From Anaerolineae bacterium (GTDB lineage Bacteria > Chloroflexota > Anaerolineae > B4-G1 > SLSP01): a stretch of 9,512 nt of DNA. Positions 1 through 7,725 of this stretch are shown in pieces. Within the stretch, counting starts at the first letter, position 1. Every line of letters starts with the position of its first letter. The DNA lies in assembly GCA_016927095.1 (NCBI GenBank), contig JAFGNI010000175.1, positions 1 to 9,512 on the forward strand. Direction: 5' to 3'. Under the pieces are notes generated by a model that saw only the letters and a list, made by a program, of their open reading frames with translations, did no database searches and was not told the DNA's origin. A program made the translations under genes and the position numbers.

Positions 1-1075
1 AGCCATAGCCGCTTTCGTCCAAAGCGACCTGTGTCACCGTGCCCTCGAGCGCAGCCGTGATCGGTGAGGATTCCGGCTTCTGCGCATTCACCGCGAGGTC
101 AACGCCGTTGTGTCCCCCGGTCATTTGGTAACGCCGATGGTACGCCCTTGGGTGGTCGCCAAAGGCCTGGATGTAGCGGCGGGTATCCGTGGGCCAGGAC
201 ATTTGCACGCGGCGAGGATCCGGCAAGCGTGGGCGTGCTGCGATCTCAGCGAGGGTCTCCGTGGGTCGCCCCTCCGCGCTGATCCAGGCCAGCGGGCCGT
301 AGTGTGGGTCTCCAGAGCGCAGAGGAAAGCCAGCCACACCCAGGACACGCTCGTATTGGGCCATCAGCGTAAGGTACTCGGCGTATTGCTGCCCCCGAGC
401 CACCGGATGCAGGTCCCTGGTGACATTGGCAAAGGACGTCACAATGAAGCGCTGGGCCGGAAAGCGCTCGAAGTAGCGCCAGAGACAGCGCATACCGCCC
501 TCGATGTCGCGCATCTCCGCCAGAGTCTGCCAGGTGACGTGGAGCGCCGCCCAATCCGCCGCCTCAAGCGCGTGCCGGCATTGCTCGAGGAAAGTTGACT
601 CCGCAATAGCAGCGCCAGCTTCGGGATGCGCCGCATCCGGCGGCGCCAGGGCGGGGAAACCGACGCGGATCTCGGCGCCAAATCGCGCCTTCAGATAGCG
701 ATGGACCTCCGCAAACCAGGCACCGAAGGCCGCACCGTCCTGCCACGAAACGCCAGCACCACGATCCGCGCGGTTGGGTTCACCGTGGACCTCGACAGCG
801 CGCACCCCGACGTCGAGATAGTCCCCGATATCCTGAGAGAAGCTGTTGACAAATGTCTGGGGCGAGGTCGGTTCGCGCGCCGGCTGCGGGCTCAGGAGCT
901 GCAGCACAACGCTCGAGGCGCCGGCATCCCGCCACTTAAGGACATCACGGGCGGGATTGACGTGGCTACGGAGGTGAATCAGGCGGAGACCGGCATCAGC
1001 AAAGGCACAGAGATCTGCGTGCCGGGCCGGCCCGACCGGAGCCAGCACGCCAGGCTTGGCGCCTGGTTCCCTCAA
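1..1075 (-). CDS. Glycosidase-like TIM-barrel protein with C-terminal M23 (LytM) peptidase domain, 3' end missing
   Basis: This frame is open without a stop for 358 codons, from a TTG at 1075 to the left edge, so the end of the protein lies outside the window. Residues about 8-290 look like a clan-A glycoside-hydrolase-type TIM barrel. There is an opening strand PGVLAPVGP, a VEVHGEPN segment where the acid/base Glu would sit, and FIVTSFAN where such families usually carry a second Glu. Residues about 318-358 start an M23 metallopeptidase domain: HNGVDLA gives the H322-x3-D326 zinc motif, followed by a GTV...GYG strand. The second zinc motif (HxH) would be beyond the edge. The likely role is peptidoglycan cross-link cleavage or binding, in line with the amidase just upstream. 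TTG is the first ATG/GTG/TTG in frame after the in-frame stop at 1181-1183; a GTG at 1048 is an alternative. No signal peptide follows either start. The M23 call is fairly sure; the barrel's function is not. Confidence 0.8.
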   Translation of the reverse strand, partial: MREPGAKPGVLAPVGPARHADLCAFADAGLRLIHLRSHVNPARDVLKWRDAGASSVVLQLLSPQPAREPTSPQTFVNSFSQDIGDYLDVGVRAVEVHGEPNRADRGAGVSWQDGAAFGAWFAEVHRYLKARFGAEIRVGFPALAPPDAAHPEAGAAIAESTFLEQCRHALEAADWAALHVTWQTLAEMRDIEGGMRCLWRYFERFPAQRFIVTSFANVTRDLHPVARGQQYAEYLTLMAQYERVLGVAGFPLRSGDPHYGPLAWISAEGRPTETLAEIAARPRLPDPRRVQMSWPTDTRRYIQAFGDHPRAYHRRYQMTGGHNGVDLAVNAQKPESSPITAALEGTVTQVALDESGYG

Positions 1076-1089
1076 GGATCGCGGCCTTC
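1072..1089 (-). promoter_or_regulatory. TTGA stop/start overlap and GAAGG ribosome-binding site
   Basis: The TGA stop of the amidase (1074-1072) shares two bases with a TTG start (1075-1073) of the following M23 gene. A GAAGG sequence at 1089-1085 lies 9 nt upstream of the TTG. No ATG, GTG or TTG occurs in this frame between the in-frame stop at 1181-1183 and the TTG. This supports TTG as the start and a coupled, termination-reinitiation mode of translation. The coupling itself is inferred. Confidence 0.6.
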
Positions 1090-1845
1090 GATAAAGCAGA
1101 TCAGGCCATCGAAGATGCCCTGGGCGACAATGCCAGAGCCTTCCGTGAGCAGCTCCCGGTCCTCCAGCATAAAGCCGGTCTCAAGAATCGCAGCCGGCGT
1201 GCCGGGGTCGATCTCATAGTAGGCATGATAGCGCGTCATGTCATAGGTGATCGTATAGGCGTCGAACAACAACCCTGTGGCCTCTGCATAGTTACGGCTC
1301 ACACATTCGACGAGACGATCCTCAGCACCGGGGATATAGCTGGATTCTGCGCGCGCCATCTTGAAACCGGAACGCCCGGGAACATTGCAGGAGTCCGCAT
1401 GGATGGAAAGCAATACATCGGCCTTATAGCCGTTCAGCCGCACATCGAACTCCTCCAGAAGCTGTGCCTCCCACCCGTAGTCGATAGCCATTGCCACCAC
1501 CTGTTGTGCGACATTCAGGTTGATGTCCACTTCCTGAAGACCATCGTCGCAGACGGCACCGCTGTCACTGCCCATATGGCCCGCGATGATGCCGATCTGG
1601 GGTACATGGGGGGTGGGCGTGGCTGCCGGCTCGGGGGGAACCGGGGTCGCCGTCGGTTCTGGCGTGCTCAGGGCAATCGTGATCGGCCCCTCCACCTGGG
1701 TCAGTTCACCCGCGACATCGGTGGCGATGGCAACGATGGGGAGTAAGCCGGTGGGCACGGTGAACGCAGCCAGGAAGGTGATGATCACCAGGCCACGCAC
1801 CGTCCAGGCTACTGCCCAAGGATCCGAGTCTTGTTTTCGCTTCAT
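1072..1845 (-). CDS. Membrane-anchored N-acetylmuramoyl-L-alanine amidase (Amidase_3 family)
   Basis: This 257-residue protein should hydrolyse the bond between N-acetylmuramic acid and L-alanine in peptidoglycan, outside the membrane. A short basic N-terminus (MKRKQ) and a hydrophobic segment at about residues 17-44 look like a signal anchor. A T/P-rich linker (about 60-82) leads to the catalytic domain (83-254). Amidase_3 residues are visible in order: H90 in IIAGHMGSDSGA, E105 in GLQEVDINLN, H149 in LLSIHADS, and the catalytic Glu E222 in ILETGFM. The first three are the expected zinc ligands, so the enzyme should be active. The start is an ATG 27 nt after the stop of the upstream hydrolase gene, with only a weak G-rich Shine-Dalgarno. 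The stop overlaps the start of the M23 gene (TTGA), suggesting translational coupling of two wall hydrolases. Family assignment is confident; its role in division, growth or spore-like processes is unknown. Confidence 0.92.
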   Translation of the reverse strand: MKRKQDSDPWAVAWTVRGLVIITFLAAFTVPTGLLPIVAIATDVAGELTQVEGPITIALSTPEPTATPVPPEPAATPTPHVPQIGIIAGHMGSDSGAVCDDGLQEVDINLNVAQQVVAMAIDYGWEAQLLEEFDVRLNGYKADVLLSIHADSCNVPGRSGFKMARAESSYIPGAEDRLVECVSRNYAEATGLLFDAYTITYDMTRYHAYYEIDPGTPAAILETGFMLEDRELLTEGSGIVAQGIFDGLICFIEGRDP

Positions 1846-1872
1846 CAGATCTGCCCCCGCCGGGAGGATTTC

Positions 1873-2661
1873 CTACCGCATGCGCCGCTTCCACTCATCC
1901 TTGACGTTGATCTTGTCCCAATCATCACCATACGTCAAGAAATCCCTCAAGAGCCGCGTGAACTTGCTCGTCTCTTCTAGCATTGGATAATGCTGCACGC
2001 CCTCAAAGGCGTACCCGTAGACATTGTAGTCGAACTGAGCCAGAAGACCATCTTCAGGCGTTTGGATGATGGGATCATCCTCCCCACTGACCAGCAGCAC
2101 CGGCAAGTCCAAGGTCTCGAGGATGGCGTCCAGCTCTTGCCGTAGCGCCGATCGGACGCTTTCCACGACGGCAGCCCCATCAGTCTTGGCAGCCTCAATA
2201 TCCACTTCCTCGTACGCCTTCAGCCTGCGCCCAAGGATAATACGGGCAGGGTTGTCGCCGCCGCCGTAGCTGGTCAGCGAACGCGCGAAGTGCTCCGAGG
2301 AGACGGGAACGCTGACTGTCATCACCTGCTCAACGCGCTCCGGGTGTGCGTAAGCGAAGTACAGCGCCACCAGCCCCCCCAGACCGTGTCCGATGACCGG
2401 CACACGCGCGAGTCCCAGTTGGTCCATAAACATCTCAACTTGCGTCACATAGCCATCCACACTGTAACGGGTAGCGACCTTATCCGAGTCACCAAACCCC
2501 CAGAAGTCCAGCGCATAGGCTCGATAGGTCGATGACATCTCCACCATGACCGGCACCCAGTAGCGCCAGGACCCCAACCAGTCATGCAGGAAGAGCAAAG
2601 GCTTCCCCCGACCGAGGGCCTCATAGTGAACCAGGCTGCTCTCTAGGATAATTGCACTCAT
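1873..2661 (-). CDS. Alpha/beta-hydrolase-fold protein lacking the nucleophile serine (probable pseudoenzyme)
   Basis: This 262-residue protein has the alpha/beta-hydrolase layout. The oxyanion strand is LLFLHDWLGSW (residues 22-32; families usually have HG, here H26-D27). The LDFWGFGDSD segment (51-60) follows, then the nucleophile elbow VIGHGLGG (89-96). The acid-bearing turn is SGEDDP with D196, and the terminal His is H224 in VQHYPMLE. The elbow normally reads G-x-S-x-G. Here the third position (residue 93) is Gly, encoded GGT, so the standard Ser-His-Asp chemistry should be impossible even though Asp and His remain. A charged tail (about 245-262, ending DEWKRRMR) extends beyond the fold. 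No signal peptide is seen, so it is probably cytosolic. The ATG start gives a natural first strand, but no strong Shine-Dalgarno precedes it. It sits 66 nt after the receiver gene and 27 nt before the amidase. A ligand-binding or regulatory role, or an unusual nucleophile, is possible; the substrate is unknown. Confidence 0.85.
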   Translation of the reverse strand: MSAIILESSLVHYEALGRGKPLLFLHDWLGSWRYWVPVMVEMSSTYRAYALDFWGFGDSDKVATRYSVDGYVTQVEMFMDQLGLARVPVIGHGLGGLVALYFAYAHPERVEQVMTVSVPVSSEHFARSLTSYGGGDNPARIILGRRLKAYEEVDIEAAKTDGAAVVESVRSALRQELDAILETLDLPVLLVSGEDDPIIQTPEDGLLAQFDYNVYGYAFEGVQHYPMLEETSKFTRLLRDFLTYGDDWDKINVKDEWKRRMR

Positions 2662-2727
2662 CGGTAGGCTATCGCCGCATACAGGGACATATCTCGTGTT
2701 GTCCGGTGGTCTGACGACCCCAAAAGC

Positions 2728-3108
2728 TTAGTCGCTCTTCCCCAGCTCTGCCAGGACCTGCCGGACTTGACTCGTCAGATCATCAGGTGCGAACGGCTTG
2801 AGGATATAGCGTACAGCCCCAACCCCCAACCCTTCCTGAATCTCGCTCTCCTGCCCCTTAGCAGAAAGGAAGACGACCGGCATCTCGCTAGTCTCAGGCT
2901 GCTGCTTGAGCGCCTCGCAGGCCTGGTATCCCGTCATCCGGGGCATGCGCACATCCATCAGGATCAAGTCGGGAAGCTCCTCTCGGGCAAGCGCCACAGC
3001 GTCGGCGCCGTTAGACGCCAACACAACCTCGAATCCCGCAAACTGCAGGGTGAAGGAGATCAACTCACGAATATCGCGCTCATCCTCAGCAACCAAGATC
3101 TTAGCCAT
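2728..3108 (-). CDS. Single-domain response regulator (CheY-like receiver)
   Basis: The 126-residue protein is one receiver (REC) domain with no output domain. The acidic pocket is E8-D9 (LVAEDERD), the phosphoacceptor is D52 (LILMDVRMP), the switch residue is S82 (VVFLSAK), the aromatic is Y101 and the conserved Lys is K104 (YILKPF). All active-site residues are present, so it should be phosphorylated. The likely donor is the hybrid kinase encoded 68 nt upstream. It could act as a phosphate shuttle or sink, or signal by protein contact. The ATG start follows a good Shine-Dalgarno AAGGAG (3121-3116, 7-nt spacing). I see no promoter in the gap before it, so co-transcription with the kinase is likely but not shown. 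The family call is secure; the partner is inferred from position. Confidence 0.95.
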   Translation of the reverse strand: MAKILVAEDERDIRELISFTLQFAGFEVVLASNGADAVALAREELPDLILMDVRMPRMTGYQACEALKQQPETSEMPVVFLSAKGQESEIQEGLGVGAVRYILKPFAPDDLTSQVRQVLAELGKSD

Positions 3109-3115
3109 ACCTAGA

Positions 3116-3121
3116 CTCCTT
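3116..3121 (-). promoter_or_regulatory. Shine-Dalgarno AAGGAG for the CheY-like gene
   Basis: AAGGAG read on the minus strand lies 7 nt before the ATG at 3108. It fixes the start of the single-domain receiver. It also shows independent ribosome entry after the 68-nt gap from the kinase gene. Confidence 0.8.
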
Positions 3122-3176
3122 GGTGAACTTCCAGGAACGCTCTATGCCTCGCCTGTTGAGTGTCCCGGTGAAGCTG

Positions 3177-6100
3177 TCAGGGTCGTGTCTGCCCATCAGC
3201 ATCGATGATATTGACCAAAGCATCGCCCAACCCTTCTATCGAGAGCGATGCCGTCATAAAATGTACGGCCTCCCACGCCGGTGCGTCTGCATCGCCAGGC
3301 CGGCCCAGGTATTCCGGCGCCGACGTGATGACCAAAGGGATCTCTGCCGTGCGCCGGTCACGCCGCATCAGATCGACCAACTGCCTGCAGGCCATGTCCG
3401 GCAGCTCGTACGCCATCACGACCAGACGGGGCTGAAGATCGCCCGCCAACTGGAGCGCCCGGTCCCCGCGCATCGTCGTCCGGACATTCAGCCCCCTGAG
3501 CTGTAACACCGATCGCAGACGGTTGAGAAACTCCCTGTCCGAGTGCGCGACAATCACAGTCTCCCGCTGGCTCAACGCCCGCTTGACGATCTCCAGCAGC
3601 TTCTGTGCATCCAAGGGCTTGGTCAGATAGGCCAACGCTCCCAAAGCCATGCCCCTGTCGCGCTCTGGGGCAACCGAGACAATCGCGACCGGGATGTCAG
3701 CCGTAGCCGGATCTCGCTTCAACAACTGCAGGACCTCCAGGCCGTCAAGATCGGGGAGCCGGACATCCAGCGAGACGAAATCGGGGGCCTCCTGCCGGGA
3801 CAGATGCAGGGCATCTTCGCCCGACGAGGCCACCAGCACGCGGAAGCCCTCGGATTCGAAGGTCACCCTCAAGAGCTCGGCGATCTCGGCGTCATCCTCA
3901 ACGACCAGAATCTGCGGGGCAGCAGGCTTCACAAACGACTGGGGAGCTTCACCCACGTCTATCGCCGGCTCCCCATGTGCCAGAGGCACGGAAAAGGTAA
4001 AGATACTGCCCAATCCGAGCTCACTCTCCAGCCAGATATCGCCCCCGTGCATCTGGATCAGCGAGAGCGTAATCGCCAGCCCGAGGCCTGTGCCGGAGAC
4101 TTCATAGACGGCAGGATCGTCCTCAACCCGGTAGAAACGCTCAAAGATCTTGTTCTGGTTCTCAGGGGCGATGCCGATGCCGCTATCGACCACCGCCACG
4201 TACACCATACCTTGACGAACGTAAGTGTGAATCGCAATCTCGCCGCCGACGGGCGTGTACTTGTAGGCATTGCTCACCAGATTGGTCAAGATCTGGGTCA
4301 ACCGGTCAGGATCGCCATAGACGCGCGGCAGCGCATCGGGCACAATCGTCGCAATCGTCTGTTGGCGCTCCTCGATCCTTGGCCGGACCAGGTCGGCAAC
4401 TTGGGTCACCAGCGTGCCCATATCGACCGGTCGCCGGAGCAGCTCAACGCGGCCCTGCTCCAGTCTGGAGATATCCAGAAGATCGTTGACCAGGTTAGTC
4501 AGACGATCCGCGTTGGTCTTCACCTTCTCGAGAAAAGCGAGCTGCATCTCGGGGATCTCGCCGGCTGCCCCGGCGAGCATCAGGTCGACATAGCCCACGA
4601 TCGACGTCATCGGCGTGCGCAGCTCGTGGGAGACGGTGGAGACAAAGTCACTCTTCGCCCGATCCGCCTCGATCTCCGCCGTGATATCCCTGAAGACCGA
4701 CGCCACGCCTAGGAACTCGCCGGTCTCCGTCACGACGGGGGAGAGATGGACACTCACGTAGCGGCGTCCCACCTCCAGGCGATGGGATAGGTAACCCTCT
4801 CTCTCATAGGCCTCGCGATCTTCGCGCCACTGGTCGATCTGTGAGAGCCATACGTGGACCTCGCTGCCGTAGAGACCGAGAATCTCCTCCTGGGGACGGC
4901 CCAGAGCTTGGTCGCGCGTGATCGACAGGATCCGCTCGGCGGCTGCGTTGAAGAGGATGACTTGGCCGCCGGCGTCGGTGAACATCACCCCATCGGCGAT
5001 CCCTTCGAGAATCGCCTGGTTTTTCGTCACGTCGATCTGCTGAGTGCGCAGCATCGCGCCCATCCGCTCAGCCTGTTCGCGGATCATCCCGTAGAGCTCG
5101 GCGTTGTTCAGCGCATTGCCCAGTTGTACGGCTGCAGCCTCCACCAGTCGAAGCTGAGGCTCGTCAAACACATCAACCGCGGCAGATTCAAGCAGAAGCA
5201 CACCAAGGGCCTCGCCGGATCCTCCGGTCACGGGCACCGCCATCACCGAACGGACGCCCTCGAGCGGGGTAGCGGCAAAGTCGGTCTGGGCCGTCACATC
5301 GGGGATCACGAGGGGCTGGCGCTTCTCCAGAGTCCAGCCCACGATGCCTTCATCCCGGGAGAAGGGCGCCGGCATGCCTCCCGGTGGGATCGGCTTCGAA
5401 TGGCCAATCGCCGCGCGGTAGACCAGCCGTCCGGTACTACGATCGAGCAGAATCACAGAGCTCCGGGTGGCCTTCACGGCACGTTGAAGCAACAACAGCG
5501 CCTGGCTCAGGACGCGGTCCATGTCCAGACTGGCGACCAACTCAGAGGCAATATGATACAAGACTTCCGAGCGATCTCGCTGGAAGCGCAGACGCTCGAG
5601 CGCATCGGCCAGTTCCTGCGTGCGCTCCGCAACGCGCGACTCCAGCTCCTCGTTGAACCGCTTGACCTCCTCAAAGAGCCGCGCGTTCTCCACAGCGACG
5701 GTCACCTGATCCGCAAGCGCTAACATCGTCGCCACATCTGCGGGGGAGAACTCCCCCTTGCGCTTCCGGTCTGCCGTCAGGATGCCGACGGAGTGCCCGT
5801 CAACCATCATCGGGACCATAATGGACGACCCGATGGGCACCCGGCCTTCCTGAAAGCGGCTGTCATGGGGCGCGTCCTCAATGAGGAGCGGCATGCCTGT
5901 GCGAACCACCTCGCCGATCGCCCCCCCGCTGCCGTCGAGCGGGGTCTCCGTCAGAAGCTCCAGGGCGTAACCGGAAGACGCCAGCGGCACGAAGGTCTGC
6001 TCCTCGGTATCGCGCAAGAAGATGGTAGAGAAATCATACCCCAGCACGTTGGTCACGGATTGCACCACAGTGTTCAGCACCATCGGCAGATCGAGCTTGG

Positions 6101-7691
6101 TGGTAATGGAGCGGTTCAGCTCGTTGAACAACTGCAGCGTCGTCACCTGGCGGCGCAGGTCACCCACGAGTCGGTGTGTCTCGATGGTCTGCGCCACCTG
6201 GGCGGCGAAGAGCTCCACGACCTCCGAGGTGATCGCGGTAGGAGCTTTGCCGTTGCGGGGCCGGTCTACCGACAGGATCCCGATGATATCGCCGGCACTG
6301 TTGCGCAGCGGGACGAAATAGATGTCCTCCTGGTGCCACGCCTCCGCATCAGGACCCACCGGCACGCCCTGAGGGACAAAGACATCCAGGTCCTGAGTCA
6401 GATGGCGGAATCGCTCGGGAATATAGTAGCACTGTCCCACACGGAACTGCTCTTGACACAGGCGGCGTACCCGATCCCAACGCAGGCGGACGCGCTTCCT
6501 CTCCTCAAGTTCGACCAGCGGAATGCCGGCCCCGGCGACGCGCCGCAGCAGGTTGCCCTCCAATACGCTGATCAACACAAGCTCGAAGCCGGTGCCTTCC
6601 TGAACGGCATAGGCGACGTCCGCGAGAGTCTCATCAAGTGGACGATCCGAGCGCATCGTCCGGCTGATCTCCAGCAACAGCGACATCTGCTCGGCCCGCT
6701 GTCGCATCTGCTCGCCACGACGCACCTGCTCCTGATAGCGCCGCGCATTGCCCACGGCCAAGGCCGTCTGTCCAGCCAGGGCCCTGCAGACAGCCAGCGC
6801 ATCGTCATTGAAGAAGGCGGGCGTCGCCGACTGCAGCAGAATCGCAGCCGCGAGCCGCTGCTCGTAGAAGACGGGGGCCACGACAGCGGAACGCATGTCT
6901 GGAAGGGGCGCCTGGTCATCAGCCAGATCCGGCAAGTTGAGCAACTCGCCCCCGGTCAGCCACGCTTGGAGAGCACCCTCGCTGGACGTGAGGACCGGCC
7001 CTGAGCGAAGTGGAAGGGCTTGCGAGACTGCGACCAGCGTGTCATCGGCGTAACCTTGCCAGGCCCTCAGGTCGACCCCGGAATCCGAGACGACCACAAT
7101 CAGGCCCGCATCGCCGCCCGTCGTCCTTAACGCTTCAGCCAGGACAACGCGAAGGATGTGGTCCAACTCGAGGGTGGCGCCCATCTCATCGGTGACACGC
7201 TGGACGGCCGCCAACGCACCGCCATGGCGCGCGGGGTCCCCGTCGCGGCGCTCACCATCGATGGTCAGGACCGCAAGCCGCGCCATCTCCACGGCAGCAG
7301 CAGCGATCTCCAAGTCGGCCGGCGCAAGCTCCTCACGCCCCGTGCCCAGCATCAGCCACCCATGTCTGGACGCCGCCTGCAGTGGTATGAACGCCACGCT
7401 CCTGAGTGGCGCGAACGCCACGCCCTTAAGTGGCGCGACATCCTCGGGTAGGCGAACGCTGTGCGGCTCGGAGTCAGTTCGCGCATAACCAGCCAGCTGG
7501 CGCCAGACCGCAGGGTCGATAGCCGCGCCATTGGCGATGACGCCACCGGTTGGTTCGGACCAGACCCATGCCCCCGCGTCCACGTCCAACCCTGACAAGA
7601 TGGCCTCCAGCGCTGCGGGCCAGATCTCATCAGAGCTTGACTTGGCAGCTAGTTGTTTCCCAATCTGGGCGAGCTGTGCAACACGAGACAA
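3177..7691 (-). CDS. Cytosolic hybrid histidine kinase: five GAF-like domains, PAS, HisKA, HATPase, two receivers
   Basis: This 1504-residue kinase has no transmembrane segment, so it should sense cytosolic signals. Approximate order: degenerate GAF (5-143), GAF (158-318), GAF (335-505), GAF (515-672), coiled coil (670-705), GAF (705-865), coiled coil (865-890) and PAS (888-1005). HisKA (1010-1078) carries the phosphorylated His H1022 in SHELRTP. The HATPase domain has an N box with N1137 and N1141, G1 box DSGIGI (1169-1174), F box FERFYR (1183-1188) and G2 box GTGLGLAI (1200-1207). The first receiver (about 1259-1375) is intact: D1266/D1267, acceptor D1309, S1339, K1358. The second (about 1378-1495) lacks the acceptor Asp (A1427) and the Lys (A1481), so it is a pseudo-receiver. 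No HPt domain is present. The start is TTG (7691-7689) with AGAGGG 9 nt upstream. Probable partners are the flanking REC-GGDEF and CheY-like proteins. The GAF ligands cannot be read from the sequence. Confidence 0.95.
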   Translation of the reverse strand: MSRVAQLAQIGKQLAAKSSSDEIWPAALEAILSGLDVDAGAWVWSEPTGGVIANGAAIDPAVWRQLAGYARTDSEPHSVRLPEDVAPLKGVAFAPLRSVAFIPLQAASRHGWLMLGTGREELAPADLEIAAAAVEMARLAVLTIDGERRDGDPARHGGALAAVQRVTDEMGATLELDHILRVVLAEALRTTGGDAGLIVVVSDSGVDLRAWQGYADDTLVAVSQALPLRSGPVLTSSEGALQAWLTGGELLNLPDLADDQAPLPDMRSAVVAPVFYEQRLAAAILLQSATPAFFNDDALAVCRALAGQTALAVGNARRYQEQVRRGEQMRQRAEQMSLLLEISRTMRSDRPLDETLADVAYAVQEGTGFELVLISVLEGNLLRRVAGAGIPLVELEERKRVRLRWDRVRRLCQEQFRVGQCYYIPERFRHLTQDLDVFVPQGVPVGPDAEAWHQEDIYFVPLRNSAGDIIGILSVDRPRNGKAPTAITSEVVELFAAQVAQTIETHRLVGDLRRQVTTLQLFNELNRSITTKLDLPMVLNTVVQSVTNVLGYDFSTIFLRDTEEQTFVPLASSGYALELLTETPLDGSGGAIGEVVRTGMPLLIEDAPHDSRFQEGRVPIGSSIMVPMMVDGHSVGILTADRKRKGEFSPADVATMLALADQVTVAVENARLFEEVKRFNEELESRVAERTQELADALERLRFQRDRSEVLYHIASELVASLDMDRVLSQALLLLQRAVKATRSSVILLDRSTGRLVYRAAIGHSKPIPPGGMPAPFSRDEGIVGWTLEKRQPLVIPDVTAQTDFAATPLEGVRSVMAVPVTGGSGEALGVLLLESAAVDVFDEPQLRLVEAAAVQLGNALNNAELYGMIREQAERMGAMLRTQQIDVTKNQAILEGIADGVMFTDAGGQVILFNAAAERILSITRDQALGRPQEEILGLYGSEVHVWLSQIDQWREDREAYEREGYLSHRLEVGRRYVSVHLSPVVTETGEFLGVASVFRDITAEIEADRAKSDFVSTVSHELRTPMTSIVGYVDLMLAGAAGEIPEMQLAFLEKVKTNADRLTNLVNDLLDISRLEQGRVELLRRPVDMGTLVTQVADLVRPRIEERQQTIATIVPDALPRVYGDPDRLTQILTNLVSNAYKYTPVGGEIAIHTYVRQGMVYVAVVDSGIGIAPENQNKIFERFYRVEDDPAVYEVSGTGLGLAITLSLIQMHGGDIWLESELGLGSIFTFSVPLAHGEPAIDVGEAPQSFVKPAAPQILVVEDDAEIAELLRVTFESEGFRVLVASSGEDALHLSRQEAPDFVSLDVRLPDLDGLEVLQLLKRDPATADIPVAIVSVAPERDRGMALGALAYLTKPLDAQKLLEIVKRALSQRETVIVAHSDREFLNRLRSVLQLRGLNVRTTMRGDRALQLAGDLQPRLVVMAYELPDMACRQLVDLMRRDRRTAEIPLVITSAPEYLGRPGDADAPAWEAVHFMTASLSIEGLGDALVNIIDADGQTRP
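7389..7436. repeat. 24-bp in-frame tandem duplication inside the kinase gene
   Basis: Two adjacent 24-bp units, 7389-7412 and 7413-7436, match at 21 of 24 positions. In the kinase protein they encode residues 86-93 (APLKGVAF) and 94-101 (APLRSVAF), so the reading frame is kept. The duplication lies in the first GAF-like domain, just before its central strand. Confidence 0.85.
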
Positions 7692-7700
7692 CGTGACTAT

Positions 7701-7706
7701 CCCTCT
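7701..7706 (-). promoter_or_regulatory. Shine-Dalgarno AGAGGG supporting the TTG start of the kinase
   Basis: AGAGGG on the minus strand lies 9 nt before the TTG at 7691-7689. The reading frame stays open further upstream into the palindromic repeat, so this site is the main reason for choosing the TTG start. Confidence 0.6.
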
Positions 7707-7725
7707 GCTACAAGCGATCGCAGAC

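Noticed and set aside
246..746. Several short minus-strand reading frames (60-102 codons)
   Set aside because: They lie in other frames of the 358-codon TIM-barrel/M23 gene, which is the frame with recognisable protein motifs.
1050..1066. Small hairpin CCAGGC-GCCAA-GCCTGG after the amidase stop, as a terminator
   Set aside because: It has no T-tract and lies inside the coding start of the M23 gene, so termination here is unlikely.
2662..2727. Possible promoter or terminator between the CheY-like and alpha/beta-hydrolase genes
   Set aside because: Only a 4-bp GGTC/GACC pairing is visible, without a T-tract, and no convincing -35/-10 pair was found.
3543..4712. Long plus-strand reading frame (389 codons) opposite the kinase gene
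   Set aside because: It is antisense to the HisKA/HATPase/receiver coding region, is rich in Arg/His/Asp/Gln with no recognisable domain, and follows the codon bias of the opposite strand.
5793..7004. Long plus-strand reading frame (403 codons) opposite the GAF region
   Set aside because: It is a shadow of the kinase gene: low-complexity composition rich in His, Gln and Arg, with no domain, and the minus frame encodes clear GAF motifs. The 4854-5723 and 626-1219 plus frames are rejected on the same grounds.
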